From Topomyia yanbarensis (lineage: Eukaryota > Arthropoda > Insecta > Diptera > Culicidae), in contig NC_080672.1 in assembly GCF_030247195.1 (NCBI RefSeq), forward strand, positions 396,445,037 through 396,509,036: a stretch of DNA of 64,000 nucleotides. The letters run 5' to 3'. The notes below the pieces were generated by a model, which was given only the letters and a program-made list of their open reading frames with translations, had not been told where the DNA came from and did no database searches. This document shows positions 45,001-51,197 of this stretch, one piece after another. The translations under genes and the position numbers were made by a program. Numbering within the stretch: position 1 is the stretch's first letter; each line of letters starts with the position of its first letter.

Positions 45001-45926
45001 CAGATCGTATCTTCGGAACCGCATGTGATTAGAGTTTGTGATAAGGATCGAATAACGAGTTGCACTTCATTTTACGGAGAAAAAATTCTAACCTAACCCT
45101 AGCCAAAGAAGAGATTTGCAATAGATCTTGAAAAATTCTATTCATTAAATTCACTCTGACAATTCGTGCATATTTTAATTTGCTCCAATATACATTGGAG
45201 GACAAGAAAGAATTTTCATTCAAATCCTTGAAGTGAGTTGTCGTGGAATTAATTCTTGATCAACCTGTGTCAAACACATAATCAGTAAAGTTTGGATATT
45301 TTTGGCTCCACACTTCACACCTCCATCCCAATTCGTTCTTGTTTCATTTAATAAAATCATTTCTTTTCCGTTCAACAGTAACCGTAGAGACTAAATTGAC
45401 CAACTCACGAGCAAATAATGTTTCAGAATCATTCAAGCCCCACATAGAAGCCATTCACCTGGGTTTGCACAAGCCCTGTCTAGCCGCGCAACTTGTTGTC
45501 GTTACAAAAGATAACCTATTATTTACCGGTGTTTTATCATCGCCCCATGCTTCGCTGAGACTGAGCAATTTTGTTCTTAATCATTATCGTAAACTGAAGA
45601 GCATCGCTCCGATCAAACTAGATCAGACTGGAGTGTTCATTAAATGCAGATTCTTCGTAGCTGCTTGTAGAAAAAATAATCAATAATTAGCGAAACCCTT
45701 CAACTTCGAGCGCCACTTGCCTACTTAGGTACCTACATACAACGAGCATTACAATCTTTCCCACCCCGCGAGCATGCTAACAGGTGAATCTATAACAGGT
45801 GCAGTACATACCTTTCAGCCTGATGGGATGCGCCAGCGAGCACAACTTCTGGAACGAGTTGCTTCGTAGAAACATTTTCGATCGACTCTCCAATCGAACA
45901 TTGTTCTTTTCAACAACTGAAGACAT
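8752..45926 (-). CDS. Host protein-coding gene, four spliced coding exons; predicted 345-aa two-TM protein
   Basis: Join of 45926-45812, 27636-27458, 27383-26934 and 9045-8752 on the minus strand. The model rests on GT-AG borders whose phases agree at all three junctions (1, 0, 0) and on lack of internal stops. Predicted order in the protein: Ser/basic N-terminus (1-40); a hydrophobic patch (about 65-80); an acidic, Thr/Asp-rich linker (110-175); two adjacent hydrophobic segments, about 201-222 and 228-247, separated by a short ATIPPG-type turn; and a basic, Ser/Arg-rich C-terminal tail (249-345). There is no clear signal peptide, so a hairpin membrane protein with both ends on the same side is inferred. 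I do not recognise the family and assign no function. Introns are 18.2 kb, 74 bp and 17.9 kb; mobile DNA fills the long ones. Confidence 0.7.
9870..10866. mobile_element. Foldback MITE, almost entirely palindromic
   Basis: The left half is the imperfect reverse complement of the right half. Paired landmarks are ACTAGCTCGAATTTTC with GAAAATTCGAGCTAGT, GTTGTAGACAAC-type boxes, and ATAGAGGGAGCCACC with GGCGCCCTCTATG close to the centre. The right arm carries about 55 bp (near 10755-10810) missing from the left arm. There is no ORF. A transcript from either strand would form a hairpin several hundred bases long. Confidence 0.75.
11132..11241. repeat. 18-bp minisatellite
   Basis: At least four consecutive 18-bp units can be aligned, for example AGTTCCTGAATCCAGACC, AATTCCCGGATGCGGACC and AGCTCCCGGATCCGGAAC. 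Because the period is a multiple of three, an in-frame Arg-Ile-Arg-Glu-Leu-Val-type repeat peptide appears on the minus strand, which is a by-product and not evidence of a gene. Confidence 0.75.
11400..11640. repeat. Block of interspersed GGCAATT/AATTGCC words
   Basis: Many copies of AATTGCC, GGCAATTA, TCGCCC and GGGGGCTATTT occur within 240 bp. TTGCTGGC plus GGGGGCTATTT appear twice, about 80 bp apart. Sequence words are self-complementary. No TIR was found, so the nature (subterminal region of a DNA element or decayed tandem repeat) is unclear. Confidence 0.5.
12110..12238. mobile_element. Terminal fragment of a Tc1/mariner-type family (matches 30858-30975)
   Basis: AGTGTAAACAATACACTCTAAA, an AGAGAAAATACCCAAT box and TTTTCCGTGATGCAATTTGA occur in the same order and spacing as at the 5' end of the mariner relic at 29960-30975. 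No transposase remains here. It is a solo end or a non-autonomous derivative. Confidence 0.65.
13083..14740. mobile_element. Nested inverted-repeat element with a central 106-bp-arm hairpin
   Basis: An outer pair of arms, about 13310-13560 and 14500-14735, are reverse complements (for example ATTCGTGTAATTATGCCC against GAGCATAATTACACGAAT). Inside, 13592-13697 and 13711-13816 form a second near-perfect hairpin starting CAAAGGCCCATAAAATTTCC. A related copy of the left half is at 41250-42620. No ORF of note. It is either a foldback element with an inserted MITE or a compound element. Confidence 0.65.
14790..15540 (+). repeat. Dispersed GDYT repeat, copy 1, with a 117-codon open frame
   Basis: The segment is colinear with 59440-60020, from a TCAAAATCTT box through GACTACACCGTCGATCTCAA to a GACAGAAATCA box near the end. 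The frame at 14818-15171 is open for 117 codons; within it GDYTVDLN..SGFVDAVVLYKR has counterparts at 59540-59620 (NYTIDLNFVNGYVNALVLH) and at 6840-6925 (GDYTINL..GGYIDKILLRKR). The shared pattern looks protein-like, but no family is recognised and the two other copies are interrupted. Confidence 0.45.
16900..18850. repeat. Very AT-rich, internally repetitive body
   Basis: TAATATAATATAATGCAATATAAT-type runs fill 16920-17080. Longer decayed repeats recur further on, such as AACGAAATCAATATWTACA at about 17816 and 18303, and AATGAATATAATATG at about 17552 and 18406. No coding frame, tRNA or mitochondrial gene is recognisable. Confidence 0.55.
19887..20135 (+). repeat. Left subterminal CGGGTCGGGTTCGGG array of the hAT element
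   Basis: About five units of roughly 50-60 bp, each a G-rich TCGGGTCGGGTTCGGG core followed by an A/T-rich spacer. The same unit in the same strand orientation makes the right array. The G-rich strand has closely spaced GGG triplets, so G-quadruplex formation is conceivable. Confidence 0.75.
21455..21680 (+). repeat. Right subterminal CGGGTCGGGTTCGGG array of the hAT element
   Basis: Five units with core TCGGGTCGGGTTCGGGTTTT alternate with AAATTTTAAAATT-type spacers. Orientation is the same as in the left array, so the two arrays are direct and not inverted repeats although the outermost TIRs are inverted. Confidence 0.7.
23040..26440 (+). mobile_element. Dead R1-clade LINE (non-LTR retrotransposon)
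   Basis: Fragments on the plus strand appear in LINE order but in changing frames. About 24060-24210 is the end of ORF1. About 24230-24380 is only the C-terminal part of the APE-type endonuclease (an HNDHQEIRY stretch resembling the SDH motif). About 24520-24740 is the endonuclease-RT linker (WWNETFSTLR, then an ARRRAQRAV basic region). RT follows at 24928-25680, and the C-terminal region with an HCxxC-like LCPEC to about 26428. The bulk of the endonuclease is missing between ORF1 and its last third, indicating an internal deletion. Sequence 23040-23470 is probably the 5' UTR/ORF1 but is too decayed to assign. Confidence 0.72.
24928..25680 (+). pseudogene. R1-clade reverse transcriptase remnant
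   Basis: KAHGPDGIW, the fingers motif of R1-type RT, appears near 24985-25008, followed by a stop. A 186-codon frame from 25120 then covers LLDTLDKLLKGIILNRL, GFHKRGSTVEAI, and a motif-A region in which the expected IDVKNAFNSASW reads IHVKNAFNSASW: the catalytic Asp is His. The PQG motif is deleted. The catalytic FADD box reads FTDD. Loss of a catalytic residue, stops and frameshifts show the protein is non-functional. Confidence 0.72.
26934..27383 (-). CDS. Host gene coding exon 3 (acidic linker and two TM segments)
   Basis: The exon is 450 bp, exactly 150 codons, phase 0 at both ends. It starts after TACATTGCAG and ends ATGAGG|GTAAGT, a near-perfect donor. Without splicing the frame would continue only about 17 codons through low-complexity Ala/Ser codons to a stop. 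Encoded residues 99-248 comprise an acidic Asp/Glu/Thr-rich linker, then hydrophobic segments about LLVYGCVVCCFGQLSVLAYL and LIFLILALSYIGYVMM. Codon use is balanced and GC-rich compared with the AT-rich flanks, as expected for a functional exon. Confidence 0.85.
27384..27457 (-). other. 74-bp spliceosomal intron of the host gene
   Basis: It begins GTGAGGGTA and ends TTCTACATTGCAG on the minus strand. The size is typical of small dipteran introns. Reading through it in the upstream frame hits a stop at once, so splicing is needed to join exons 2 and 3, and the phase is 0 on both sides. Confidence 0.8.
27458..27636 (-). CDS. Host gene coding exon 2
   Basis: The acceptor is CGCATAG at 27642-27637, preceded by a pyrimidine-rich tract (CTCTTTCTGTCCTTTC) about 30-40 bases upstream. 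The 179-bp exon encodes 59 full codons after completing the glycine codon shared with exon 1, and ends ACC|GTGAGG. It contains an amphipathic segment followed by the hydrophobic patch ILCFLFLTPF (residues about 69-78), which may be membrane-associated but is short for a full span. Confidence 0.78.
28083..28473. mobile_element. MITE, CACACAAAAAATA / TATTTTTTTCTGTG ends
   Basis: The ends are imperfect inverted repeats, and the 390-bp AT-rich interior is rich in ATTACAC/GTGTAAT and ACATGTAAAT words. It lacks coding capacity. The style (short TIR plus self-complementary oligonucleotide words) is like the elements at 1283-1790 and 41946-42495. Confidence 0.5.
29565..29830 (+). repeat. Tandem repeat of about 87 bp, three units
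   Basis: Units starting at about 29565, 29652 and 29738 share ATTCGTGCTCGTGAAATAGTT, an AAATATTATTCRTG box and an ATTCGTRAGCT-type box. Diverged pieces recur at 31005-31330 and beyond the BEL element at 39057-39130, which suggests the BEL and mariner copies inserted into one older repeat. Confidence 0.6.
29960..30975 (-). pseudogene. Dead Tc1/mariner (IS630-type) transposase and element
   Basis: The minus strand from 30824 gives a 117-codon N-terminal frame with a helix-turn-helix-like basic region (KRNPNASVRDVVKKLNLSKS). After a stop, another frame holds DDETYFKADF at about 30405-30375, the first catalytic Asp region. A third frame (30296-30042) holds KYMIWQAICSCG and TIFCPDPDHH, the second Asp region. 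The stretch carrying the final acidic residue has degenerated into AT-poor frameshifted sequence, so the DDE/D triad is incomplete. The 5' end (30858-30975) matches 12110-12238. At least three frame changes show inactivity. The exact subfamily is not assigned. Confidence 0.72.
31864..32355 (+). repeat. 5' LTR of the BEL/Pao element
   Basis: 492 bp, TG...CA ends, with AATTAATATATATTATTTAA AT-rich core near 32100 that may carry the promoter/poly(A) functions. Identical to the 3' LTR except for one position seen. Confidence 0.95.
32356..32373 (+). other. Primer-binding site, tRNA-Tyr type
   Basis: TGGTCCTTCGAGCCGGAT begins directly after the LTR. Its complement, ATCCGGCTCGAAGGACCA, equals the 3' end of insect tRNA-Tyr (acceptor strand TCGAAGG, discriminator A, CCA) as I remember it. 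This would prime minus-strand DNA synthesis. Confidence 0.75.
32374..32892 (+). other. BEL/Pao leader with a possible intron
   Basis: The leader has two donor-like sites, AAGGTGAGTG at about 32509 and CAGGTAATTG at about 32816, and a strong acceptor, TTTTGCTTGCAG ending at 32879, only 13 bases before the gag-pol ATG. The two donors sit in similar contexts (GCCTCACTAAGG and GCCTCAATCAGG), as if duplicated. Splicing of the leader is an inference. Confidence 0.4.
32893..38169 (+). CDS. gag-pol: BEL/Pao gag-pol polyprotein (1758 aa)
   Basis: This polyprotein supplies particle, protease, reverse transcriptase, RNase H and integrase for retrotransposition. I start at the first ATG (MSAVERKLRG); the frame is open upstream to 32821 only with a non-ATG codon. 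The Gag part holds a DUF1759-like region (about 105-290) and three Cys/His knuckles starting at about 332, 365 and 384. An aspartic protease motif ALLDSGS has Asp at 476. RT has Asp 807 (IADVAKMF) and YVDD at 885-886. RNase H has FSDAS at about 1069 and WVDST at 1142. Integrase has an HHCC zinc region from 1369 (CITC ending) and a D-D-E core at 1450, 1515 and 1566. A DUF5641-like tail follows. All catalytic residues are present, so it looks intact; BEL elements usually encode one ORF, as here. Confidence 0.93.
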   Translation: MSAVERKLRGLKNRKRSIITSFTCITSFVNNFQSERDAIEVPVRLESFVALWNEFNEVQAELESMEESEETMESYLKERTEFEKAYYRVKGKLLLYNKPNTDSQDSQRRLQEPSSQMPHIKLPDVRLPVFSGDFETWLNFHDLFLSLVHSSAHLSTIQKFYYLRSSLAGEALKLIQTIPICNEQYPVAWKMLEDHFSNPRRLKRTYVQSLFDFPCMKRETASELHSLIEKFEANVKICKQLGERTEHWDVLLIHLLSTRLDTVTRRDWEEYAEMNQTTKFSQLIEFLQRRVNVLQTVVYKSGETQQQPSAVKKPVMQRSGYYGSVQGNSSGCIACSGPHSLYQCETFSNYATHEKEQFVRRNQLCRNCLRRGHMAKDCSSESSCRKCRGRHHTQLCTIQRTERSSQAASIPLQLEHSNSTTLPTNQGTVSSTPAAHTGVTSCKAHGEGTSKILLATAIIILIDDNGHEHPVRALLDSGSECCFASERVSQRMAVRRNKVDLPIAGIEQSSTQVRFKFRSTLKSRITAYTDVVDLFVLPRVTIELPSLAINTSSWAIPTGIQLADPSFYEPAAIDVVLGAEVFFDLFTVAGRIPLGDSLPCLVNSVFGWVVSGRTALATDHTPVTCNVATMSDIHRSMERFWTIEDDTSPAYSPQETFCEQYFRDTVTRDTDGRYCVRLPLKRENLSNLGDNKITAFHRFRLIERRLSRDVKLADEYRGFMEEYVQLGHMELISEAQAEIQPSFFLPHHPVIREESSTTKVRVVFDGSCKSATGLSLNDVMLVGPIIQEDLRSIVMRSRLHPIMLIADVAKMFRQIRLHPEDTPLQRIFWRFSPSEPVSMYELKTVTYGTASAPYLATRVLQQLANDEQQNYPVAAKATSEDFYVDDFLSGAKTVEEAVELRVQMEAMFDSAGLKLRKWASNSSAALMDVPEEDRALQQTIEFSMDQTIKSLGLHWEPHTDRLKYRIETPCFEPSKTVTKRSALSCIAKLFDPLGLVSPVVVTAKIFMQALWSLKGENGKPIDWDRELPEPMRERWTSYYSQLPLLSELRIERIILIPKAIAVELHFFSDASEHAYGSCVYVRSINAVGEVKIALLTSRSKVAPLKQQSIPRLELCGALLSAELYGKVSKALRVSAKAYFWVDSTTVLSWLKSPPSTWTTFVANRVSKIQHATQNCEWNHIAGSENPADIVSRGLPANDLLESKLWWQGSPWLIQQRESWPVQVLGMVDRSEILKEERKTALVAAPATPSFIEEFVARFSDYQHMLRVTAYCRRFVNNVRYKGKNRVISICLTTAELRDAELLLIRLVQLESFPSEWKSLQETQTVSSSSRLRWFHPMLMTDNVMRIGGRLGRATVPFDSKHQILLPGSHHFTKLLVRCYHQRLLHAAVQLLTNTLRLRFWILGGRSVLRRTIHSCITCFRAKPKLVEQFMSELPSQRVTASRPFSIVGIDFWGPIYLKPRHRRDAPPKAYVAVFVCFSTKAVHMELVVDLTTVKFLQAFRRFVSRRGLCSDVWTDNGKNFVGAANELRKIMRNEDFKQSMARECADSGIRWHFNPPKGSHFGGLWEAAINSAQKHFIRVLGDTKLAFDDMETLLTQIECCLNSRPLTKLHEDPSDLQALTPGHFLVGAALKSVPDTDYESIPFNRLHQWQQTQKIFQDIWKRWHVEYLASLQPRTKWYKPPVNLQPDTLVIILDENLPPMRWPMARIRDVHPGNDGVIRVVTLQTANGIITRPAAKVCILPIESAECAPTNTTNATQQ
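38552..38564 (+). other. Polypurine tract of the BEL/Pao element
   Basis: AGCGGGGGCAGGA immediately precedes the 3' LTR and would prime plus-strand synthesis. One C interrupts the purines. Confidence 0.6.
38565..39056 (+). repeat. 3' LTR of the BEL/Pao element
   Basis: 492 bp, same ends as the 5' LTR; followed by the CGAGG target duplication. The interval between the ORF stop (38169) and this LTR, about 395 bp, holds no gene. Confidence 0.95.
40011..40313. mobile_element. MITE with GGTAACCAA inverted ends
   Basis: Begins GGTAACCAATAAGCATGC and ends GTTTGTTGGTTACC; the outer nine bases are exact inverted repeats. The 303-bp AT-rich interior, with repeated AATGCT/GCATTT words, has no ORF. Target duplication unclear. 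Confidence 0.65.
40500..41240 (+). repeat. Dispersed repeat, inverted relative to 54440-55220
   Basis: The phrases CCGCCATATTGG and AGCGAGATTAACTCAAAACATG-type boxes occur here and, reverse-complemented (CCAATATGGCGG), in the reverse order at 54780-55220. The two copies share at least 400 bp at visible similarity. No coding capacity. They lie 14 kb apart on either side of host exon 1. Confidence 0.65.
41250..42620 (+). repeat. Second copy of the 13083-13700 repeat, interrupted by a MITE
   Basis: AAGAAACATTTTGAATGTGA, the GAACTTATCAGTA box and the ATAATTATAAGTATC box recur in order from 13200-13340. The copy continues past a MITE (41946-42495) into CATTTCCTGTAACTTTCACTTT..., the same arm that makes the hairpin at 13592-13697. 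The MITE inserted in this copy. Confidence 0.65.
41946..42495. mobile_element. TA-flanked MITE, CACTGAAAA TIRs
   Basis: Left end TA|CACTGAAAATAA, right end TTTTTTTTCAGTG|TA. A TA target duplication fits Tc1/mariner-type mobilisation. The interior is rich in CACATGG/CCATGTGG and ATTCACATG words in both orientations. No ORF. Confidence 0.7.
42615..42975 (+). repeat. Interspersed repeat starting GGGTGGGGCAAAATGATC
   Basis: A 360-bp unit with characteristic boxes (GACCCGGCGTAGCGCATTACG, CAACTTTGCCGAAGG) of the kind scattered widely in culicine genomes, from memory. No TIR pair was found. Non-coding. Confidence 0.4.
43110..43620. repeat. Inverted repeat pair with a 22-base poly(C) tract
   Basis: 43130-43230 and 43495-43585 are reverse complements around CGACAATATTTCAGTTAT and its partner. 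A pure C run fills 43590-43611. The C run creates a Pro-rich frame that is not a gene. Confidence 0.55.
45812..45926 (-). CDS. Host gene coding exon 1 (start codon)
   Basis: The ATG at 45926 is preceded in frame by TGA 54 bases upstream, with no ATG between, which fixes the start. Thirty-eight codons (N-terminus MSSVVEKNNV) and one extra base are followed by AAAG|GTATGT, a strong donor. The one-base overhang combines with GG of exon 2 to give glycine. The peptide is rich in Ser, Arg and Lys and has no signal peptide. Confidence 0.7.
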
Positions 45927-46154
45927 TGCCGAATTTTTTAGCACAAACACAGACAAACACACAACAGGCCCCAAGGATATTCAGGTAGCAGTGGATCGAG
46001 ATTCGGTGCGTCACACTTCTCACTAAATTCTTATCGCACAAAAATGCGCCACTTGTGCAGCGTTTGCTAGGTAGACTTGCACTGATAACTGATCCTCAAC
46101 CGGACTCGGCAAGAACAGACCTGGAGCGCCACGTTCTAAAGTGCTGACGGATGG

Positions 46155-46360
46155 ATGGTTGACTGAGCGCGGAAAACAAATGCACATAGCAATTATGCAC
46201 CTCTCACTCGCTCTCTCTCTCTCGCCTTCTTCCAATTGCAATTGCGCTTTCGACCACAAGCGTCTTAATGGAAAATGTTCGCGAAACTAATTTGGCCGTT
46301 TATCGAATTGAAACGTTTCTCCATTGCTGCAGTCAGGCATAGCGCTGACTGACTGGTGTT
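46155..46360 (-). promoter_or_regulatory. Candidate promoter of the host gene
   Basis: On the minus strand a TCAGT initiator match lies at 46166-46162 about 240 bases upstream of the start codon. A GAGAGAGAGAGAGCGAGTG run (46225-46202), a GAGA-factor-like site, lies 40-60 bases upstream of it. A second pair of TCAGT matches is near 46352-46340. No TATA box is evident. This fits an insect TATA-less promoter but transcription start data are needed. Confidence 0.4.
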
Positions 46361-46450
46361 GATCACAAGCAAAATTGATCCCGTCCGGGTGATGGATGGG
46401 CGTCGGAATCGGAGTTCGCTAGAACCGTGCTTAACGGTTGCGAGTCGGCA

Positions 46451-48200
46451 GTCAGCACACAAAGATCACCTTTTCCGTTCGAATGATGGCGCAGCACTGT
46501 GAAGCTAGCAAAAGATGGCGGGCTAAAATCAAGGGGCTCAGAGGATCGCTTCCTTGCCTGGTGTTTCTGGGTGTATAGGTAGCCTGATAACAGATTGTCT
46601 ATAGGGGAATAGTTCCTAAGACGGACATCTCAGGGTGTGGATCATTTTTCCACGTGTTTCTAGCATCATTATCAAAATAAAATTATAGTTCTATTAATGT
46701 CCCTTAAAGATAATTGGAATTTTACGTTAAAAACTGGAAATGTCATTACAACAAATACGCATAAAATATTAGATCCACATTTGTATTGTTTTTGCTGATA
46801 TTTTTGACAGTATAAGCTATTAATGTGATGTAAATTAGTTATGGAATTCGCGTTTCGATTTCGTCTCATCAAAATCCGACACTAACTTAGTGACAGCACT
46901 AAGCCAGCGCCGGATTGACGCTGGATCTGAAAATGGAGACACTATTTGTTTGTATGGGCAAACCCCTAGTCAAGCGTGATGTCCCGCAGCAAAAGAAGCT
47001 CATTTTTAAGCTGATGATAACTAGTGAAATCGAAACATTTGGTTTGGCTTAACAAGGCAATGCAATATACACTATGCTATAATAAACTTTTTGGGTAAAA
47101 ATTTATTTTTCTATACTAAGGAGCAAATTGTTAAAACCACATTTTTGCGTTAAGGGCACAGTCCTGTTACTAAGATATTGTCGGATTCTGATGAGACGAA
47201 GTTGAAAATTTTATAATTAATTTAGTTATAGTTTGTTCCCAAATATTTCTCCACTAAGGACAAATATATCATAATGCATATGAAGTGTTTATCACACTAT
47301 TATCTGTATCAGTTTATTATCTGTAGCTATATTGGACAAATTATTTCAAAAACATTTCTTAAAAAACTGCAAAGGTGTCCGTCTTTGACGCACTTCCCCT
47401 ACATGCTGGGAAGACGAAAAAGAAGCGGTGATGAAGTCTGACTCAAAATTTGTTTCACACTATTTCTTAATTTACCATTTTGAGAGGACACAAATACTAT
47501 CAAACGGAACCTTTTTCGATTGTATTGAGGATCCCAACTAAGGATGTCTGATCCTCAAAATATACATATATCCTGCTAATCGATAAAATTTTATACGAAA
47601 GTAATAAAAATGATTTTTTTTTGGAAATACTCTTCACCGTTTCATTCTCGCCTGCTTTCCAGTAAGCTAACAAAATCATCCCTCTTTGCCAGAGCCTTTC
47701 TTTTTTCTAAATCTTTCTTCTGTTGTTCGTCCCTTCGTGCGAGTAGGTAACAATCTTTTCTTTTTTGAGAAACAAATGGCACATCATGTTTTCACAGCTG
47801 AGAAATGCTCGCCTTCGAGAATTTGTATTTGAGAAGCCTTCGCCTTTGAGATGGTCCCCAGTAACGAATTTCTTTGGACACCTTTCCAATATGTATATAG
47901 ACACCATAGGCGTGCACATCCGAGCAGAAGAAAATAACTTCAGAATACCAAATTCAGGTATACTGTACCCAATACTGAACACCACAATAAGATATTTAGG
48001 AGCCTTGCATAAGAGGCAAAATAATTGAAATAATAACTGAAACATGTACTACGAATAACTACTTGATAATGAAACGAGTTATTATAATACCTGAATAATA
48101 ACAAAACCTTTTCAACCTTCCATTAACAAAACTCACTGTATGGAAGCATTTATTAAGGTATTTGTTTGGTATTTGTAAAAATAAATGGAATACATAAATA
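46451..48200. other. Region upstream of the host gene, no gene supported
   Basis: Apart from the promoter side of the host gene, I see only AT-rich sequence with short frames on both strands (the longest, 112 codons at 48045-47707 minus, has no motif). Confidence 0.45.
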
Positions 48201-48219
48201 ATACTAAAATAAAGTATTA

Positions 48220-48290
48220 TACCTCATTAAGGTATTAAGCAGGTATTGAAGAATGTTTCTTCAATACCAGCTTAATACCTCAATGAGGTA
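48220..48290. repeat. Near-perfect 34-bp-arm hairpin
   Basis: Arms 48220-48253 and 48257-48290 are reverse complements with two mismatches and a TGT loop. Each arm contains GGTATT/AATACC words that also scatter around it (48080-48340), consistent with a MITE core. Confidence 0.75.
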
Positions 48291-48649
48291 TTAATAATCA
48301 ATTAATACCAGGTTTTCGTATGATAACAGCATATAGTGTGCTCGGATTATTGGCCAGTTATTTTCTCCTGGTCGGGCAGTTTTTTCGATGAGGGGGTAAA
48401 TAGCTCAAATACTTTCAGTTTCGTTAAGCCTTCGTTATTAGTTAGATTTTTGGTCGAAGTTTCTATATTTCCTAAATCCAGAAACAGGTTTCTCAAAACA
48501 CGATAATCGAGGTATTTTCCGCAGATCGTGTTTTCAAAATTAACTTTATGTTGGATCATTTGATGGCAGATTAACAACTCAGTTTTCAGACTTCTGAAAA
48601 AAAAACTTCTCGCGTTCGTTAGCGTCAAATAATCAACACGATTTTAACA

Positions 48650-51197
48650 TTTCTTACAAAAGAAATGTTAAGATTTGCTTAAACTTTGAAAATTTGTTCC
48701 GAGACCCGAAGAGCCGAAATTCATCTCGATAAATTGGAACAATGTCTATATGTATGTGTGTAAAAATATCATATAATCATCTCAGCAACGGCTGAACCGA
48801 CCTTAACGAAACCAGTTTCAAATAAAAGGCCTAACGTGACAATTTGACACTATTATTTTGGTTTTTGGATATGTTGTTTACTTTCTGAGATATGGGCATT
48901 TTTGTCAAAATACAACATATTTTAAGGTTTGACAAAGACAAATATTTATATTCTTCACTTACCAATTTCCATCAAATAAAATACAATCGTGACATAAAGA
49001 GTATGTTTACTGGTGGTTTAGGGGCAAAACTAAACCGAATTTTAATATCGCGGTTTGAAAACACGCGATTCAAAGACTTCAATTTTAAAAACACATTGTG
49101 GATTAACTCAATAAAATTTTGCTATTTCCCAAAAACTGATATGCAAAATCACTTCACAGACAAACATTGTGTAAGTTCACTTCAGTGAAAATTTGTCCAT
49201 AGTTGACGTGTTTACCCATCGGATTTGGCATTGTGTTCAGTCAGATGTCAGCGTAGATGTTGGATGCTATATGAATACATAGCTCATCAAATAATACACC
49301 TTATAGTAATAAAATAGATTCCCACATAATTCATATCCATATTATATTCGTAGCGTCAGCGAGAGCATTTGTGCTTTTGAATCCCAAAATTCTAGTGAAA
49401 ATTTGACTTATATTGCAAGATTTATGTTGTACTAATCATAGCGTAAAATTTATCAGATGCATTTTTTATAACAAGGATGTAAGGAATCAAAGTATCGCCC
49501 AATATACATAAATAATTTCACAGCACTAACCATCCTTTACCATTCATCACACGTCACCCTACCTTTCTCTCTTCGTGTTCGTGGCAACTGTCACGACTCA
49601 TATCTAACCTGTAATTTCTCTATTCATTTATAAGTTGTGTCAACTAATATGAAATATTCGTTAATACCAAAGCTAATGTTTGCGATGCAATTGTGTAGAT
49701 TTAAGAAGACAAAACTATTTTCGTCCGCAGTTTCCCTATAAATAGTTTTTCCATTCCTGTCTAGAGTAGAACCACTGGCGGAAAAAAAGCTTAATATTAC
49801 ATTCTACTTGAAAAAGAAAATATTTGCAGTCCTGATAAAATTTGCAACATATTTGAAAACTATAACTAATTTTTATTCAAACCCTGCTTTCCCCTCAAGA
49901 TGAAGGGTAATTCCTTCGAAACGTTGCACTATGAGAAGTCATGTGACCAAAAATCGAAAACTACACCAACTCCAATTTAATTCAACGCTCTACTAAGCGT
50001 TTACATATAGGGGAGACTGAGGAGACTTAATCCCCTTTTCTATTTTTCAATCAAACTTTTTTGTAGTTTTATATTGCTTCAAGGGATGACTAATAATCAT
50101 AAAAAATGCCTGGAGATATTATACTGGACTTGAACTGTGAGTATTTCTGGAAAACAACAAACGAATGGAAAATACATAGATTAGTGGAGACTCGATCCCT
50201 AATTTGAGGACACTTGATTCCTCTGTGAAACATGTTTAAAAAAGTATGTAGGGTAATGAGTCCATTTTTTCCCGCTACTATTATCACCCTGCCTATTTGA
50301 AGCCTTTGGGAAGAGCTGCGTCTGTCATCTTTGCTCAAATTGAATTACTCGTTTCGACTTTTCGCTGTGCTCAAACAGAAAAATATTATCATTCTCAAGC
50401 CATTTTTGTTATTATAATGGAACACAGCAGAGACTCCGAATTAATTAAATTAATAATGAAATAATTTGGCACCCTCCCTAATAGGGATTTTTGTGATTAA
50501 ATATTGTTATTTTTGTTACTATATACTACGCGTCTCTCATCTAACTTTATTAATGAATTCCCCTAAAACTCGATCAATTATCTGAAAGCTATTGAAATAT
50601 CTGACGTTTAAAATTCACTGATATTTCGCATTTTTTACTATTTTTTACATTTTTTTCTTATTAAGTTCAGAAGCCGTTTGTTTTCCTCCCAATTCGCCGT
50701 GTAAACGATTCAAACCTCCCAATTCAAACCTCAAAACACCACAATACCAACACTGCTTATCCAGTCTATACATTATGGTAGAGTAACGCATTGTTGACAG
50801 GTAACTGGTGTCCCTATCTCTACATAGAGAGTTTGACAATAGGCAACATCGTTTTTCCACCGATCAATGGGGGTCAGTTTGATAACGTCAAAATCGCTTG
50901 AAATGTCATCAACAAACAGCAGTAGCAGTAAACAATAGAAAACAATGCACACTTTTTCTATTTCGATGCAAACTAAAGTGCTCCTCATTTCGCTAATTTT
51001 GTTACAAAGTTTTTATGTTGACTACGCCAATATGACGTCATGTCATTGTTATTGATTGTTGCTACTCCAGACGGATACAGGTAAGCACATTTTTTTCTAT
51101 GTGTGAGTGCGGTTGTCATTTTTCTTCGACGAAGCCGATAAAACAGGAGGATATGGATAAGAAAAGCATAAACAAATGACGTTGTGGGCTTTTCTGT
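48650..51197. other. No gene supported; scattered repeat words
   Basis: The 48730-48900 part (a TGTATGTGTGTA-rich start, then CAACGGCTGAACCGAC) is of a kind common in insect LINE 3' regions. The rest has only short frames. Confidence 0.4.

Larger units (their letters stand above)
27637..45811 (-). other. Intron 1 of the host gene (18.2 kb), transposon-laden
   Basis: It begins GTATGT at 45811 and ends CGCATAG at 27637. The mariner relic, BEL/Pao element and MITEs listed separately fall within it. Subregions without own entries (about 27700-28080, 28480-29550, 31000-31860, 39060-40000, 43640-45800) contain no supported gene. The 115-codon plus-strand frame at 45339-45686 lacks any motif. Confidence 0.6.

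Noticed and set aside
45339..45686. 115-codon plus-strand frame near the host gene 5' end
   Set aside because: No motif or homologue recognised; it lies in intron 1 on the opposite strand and its start is not in a good context.
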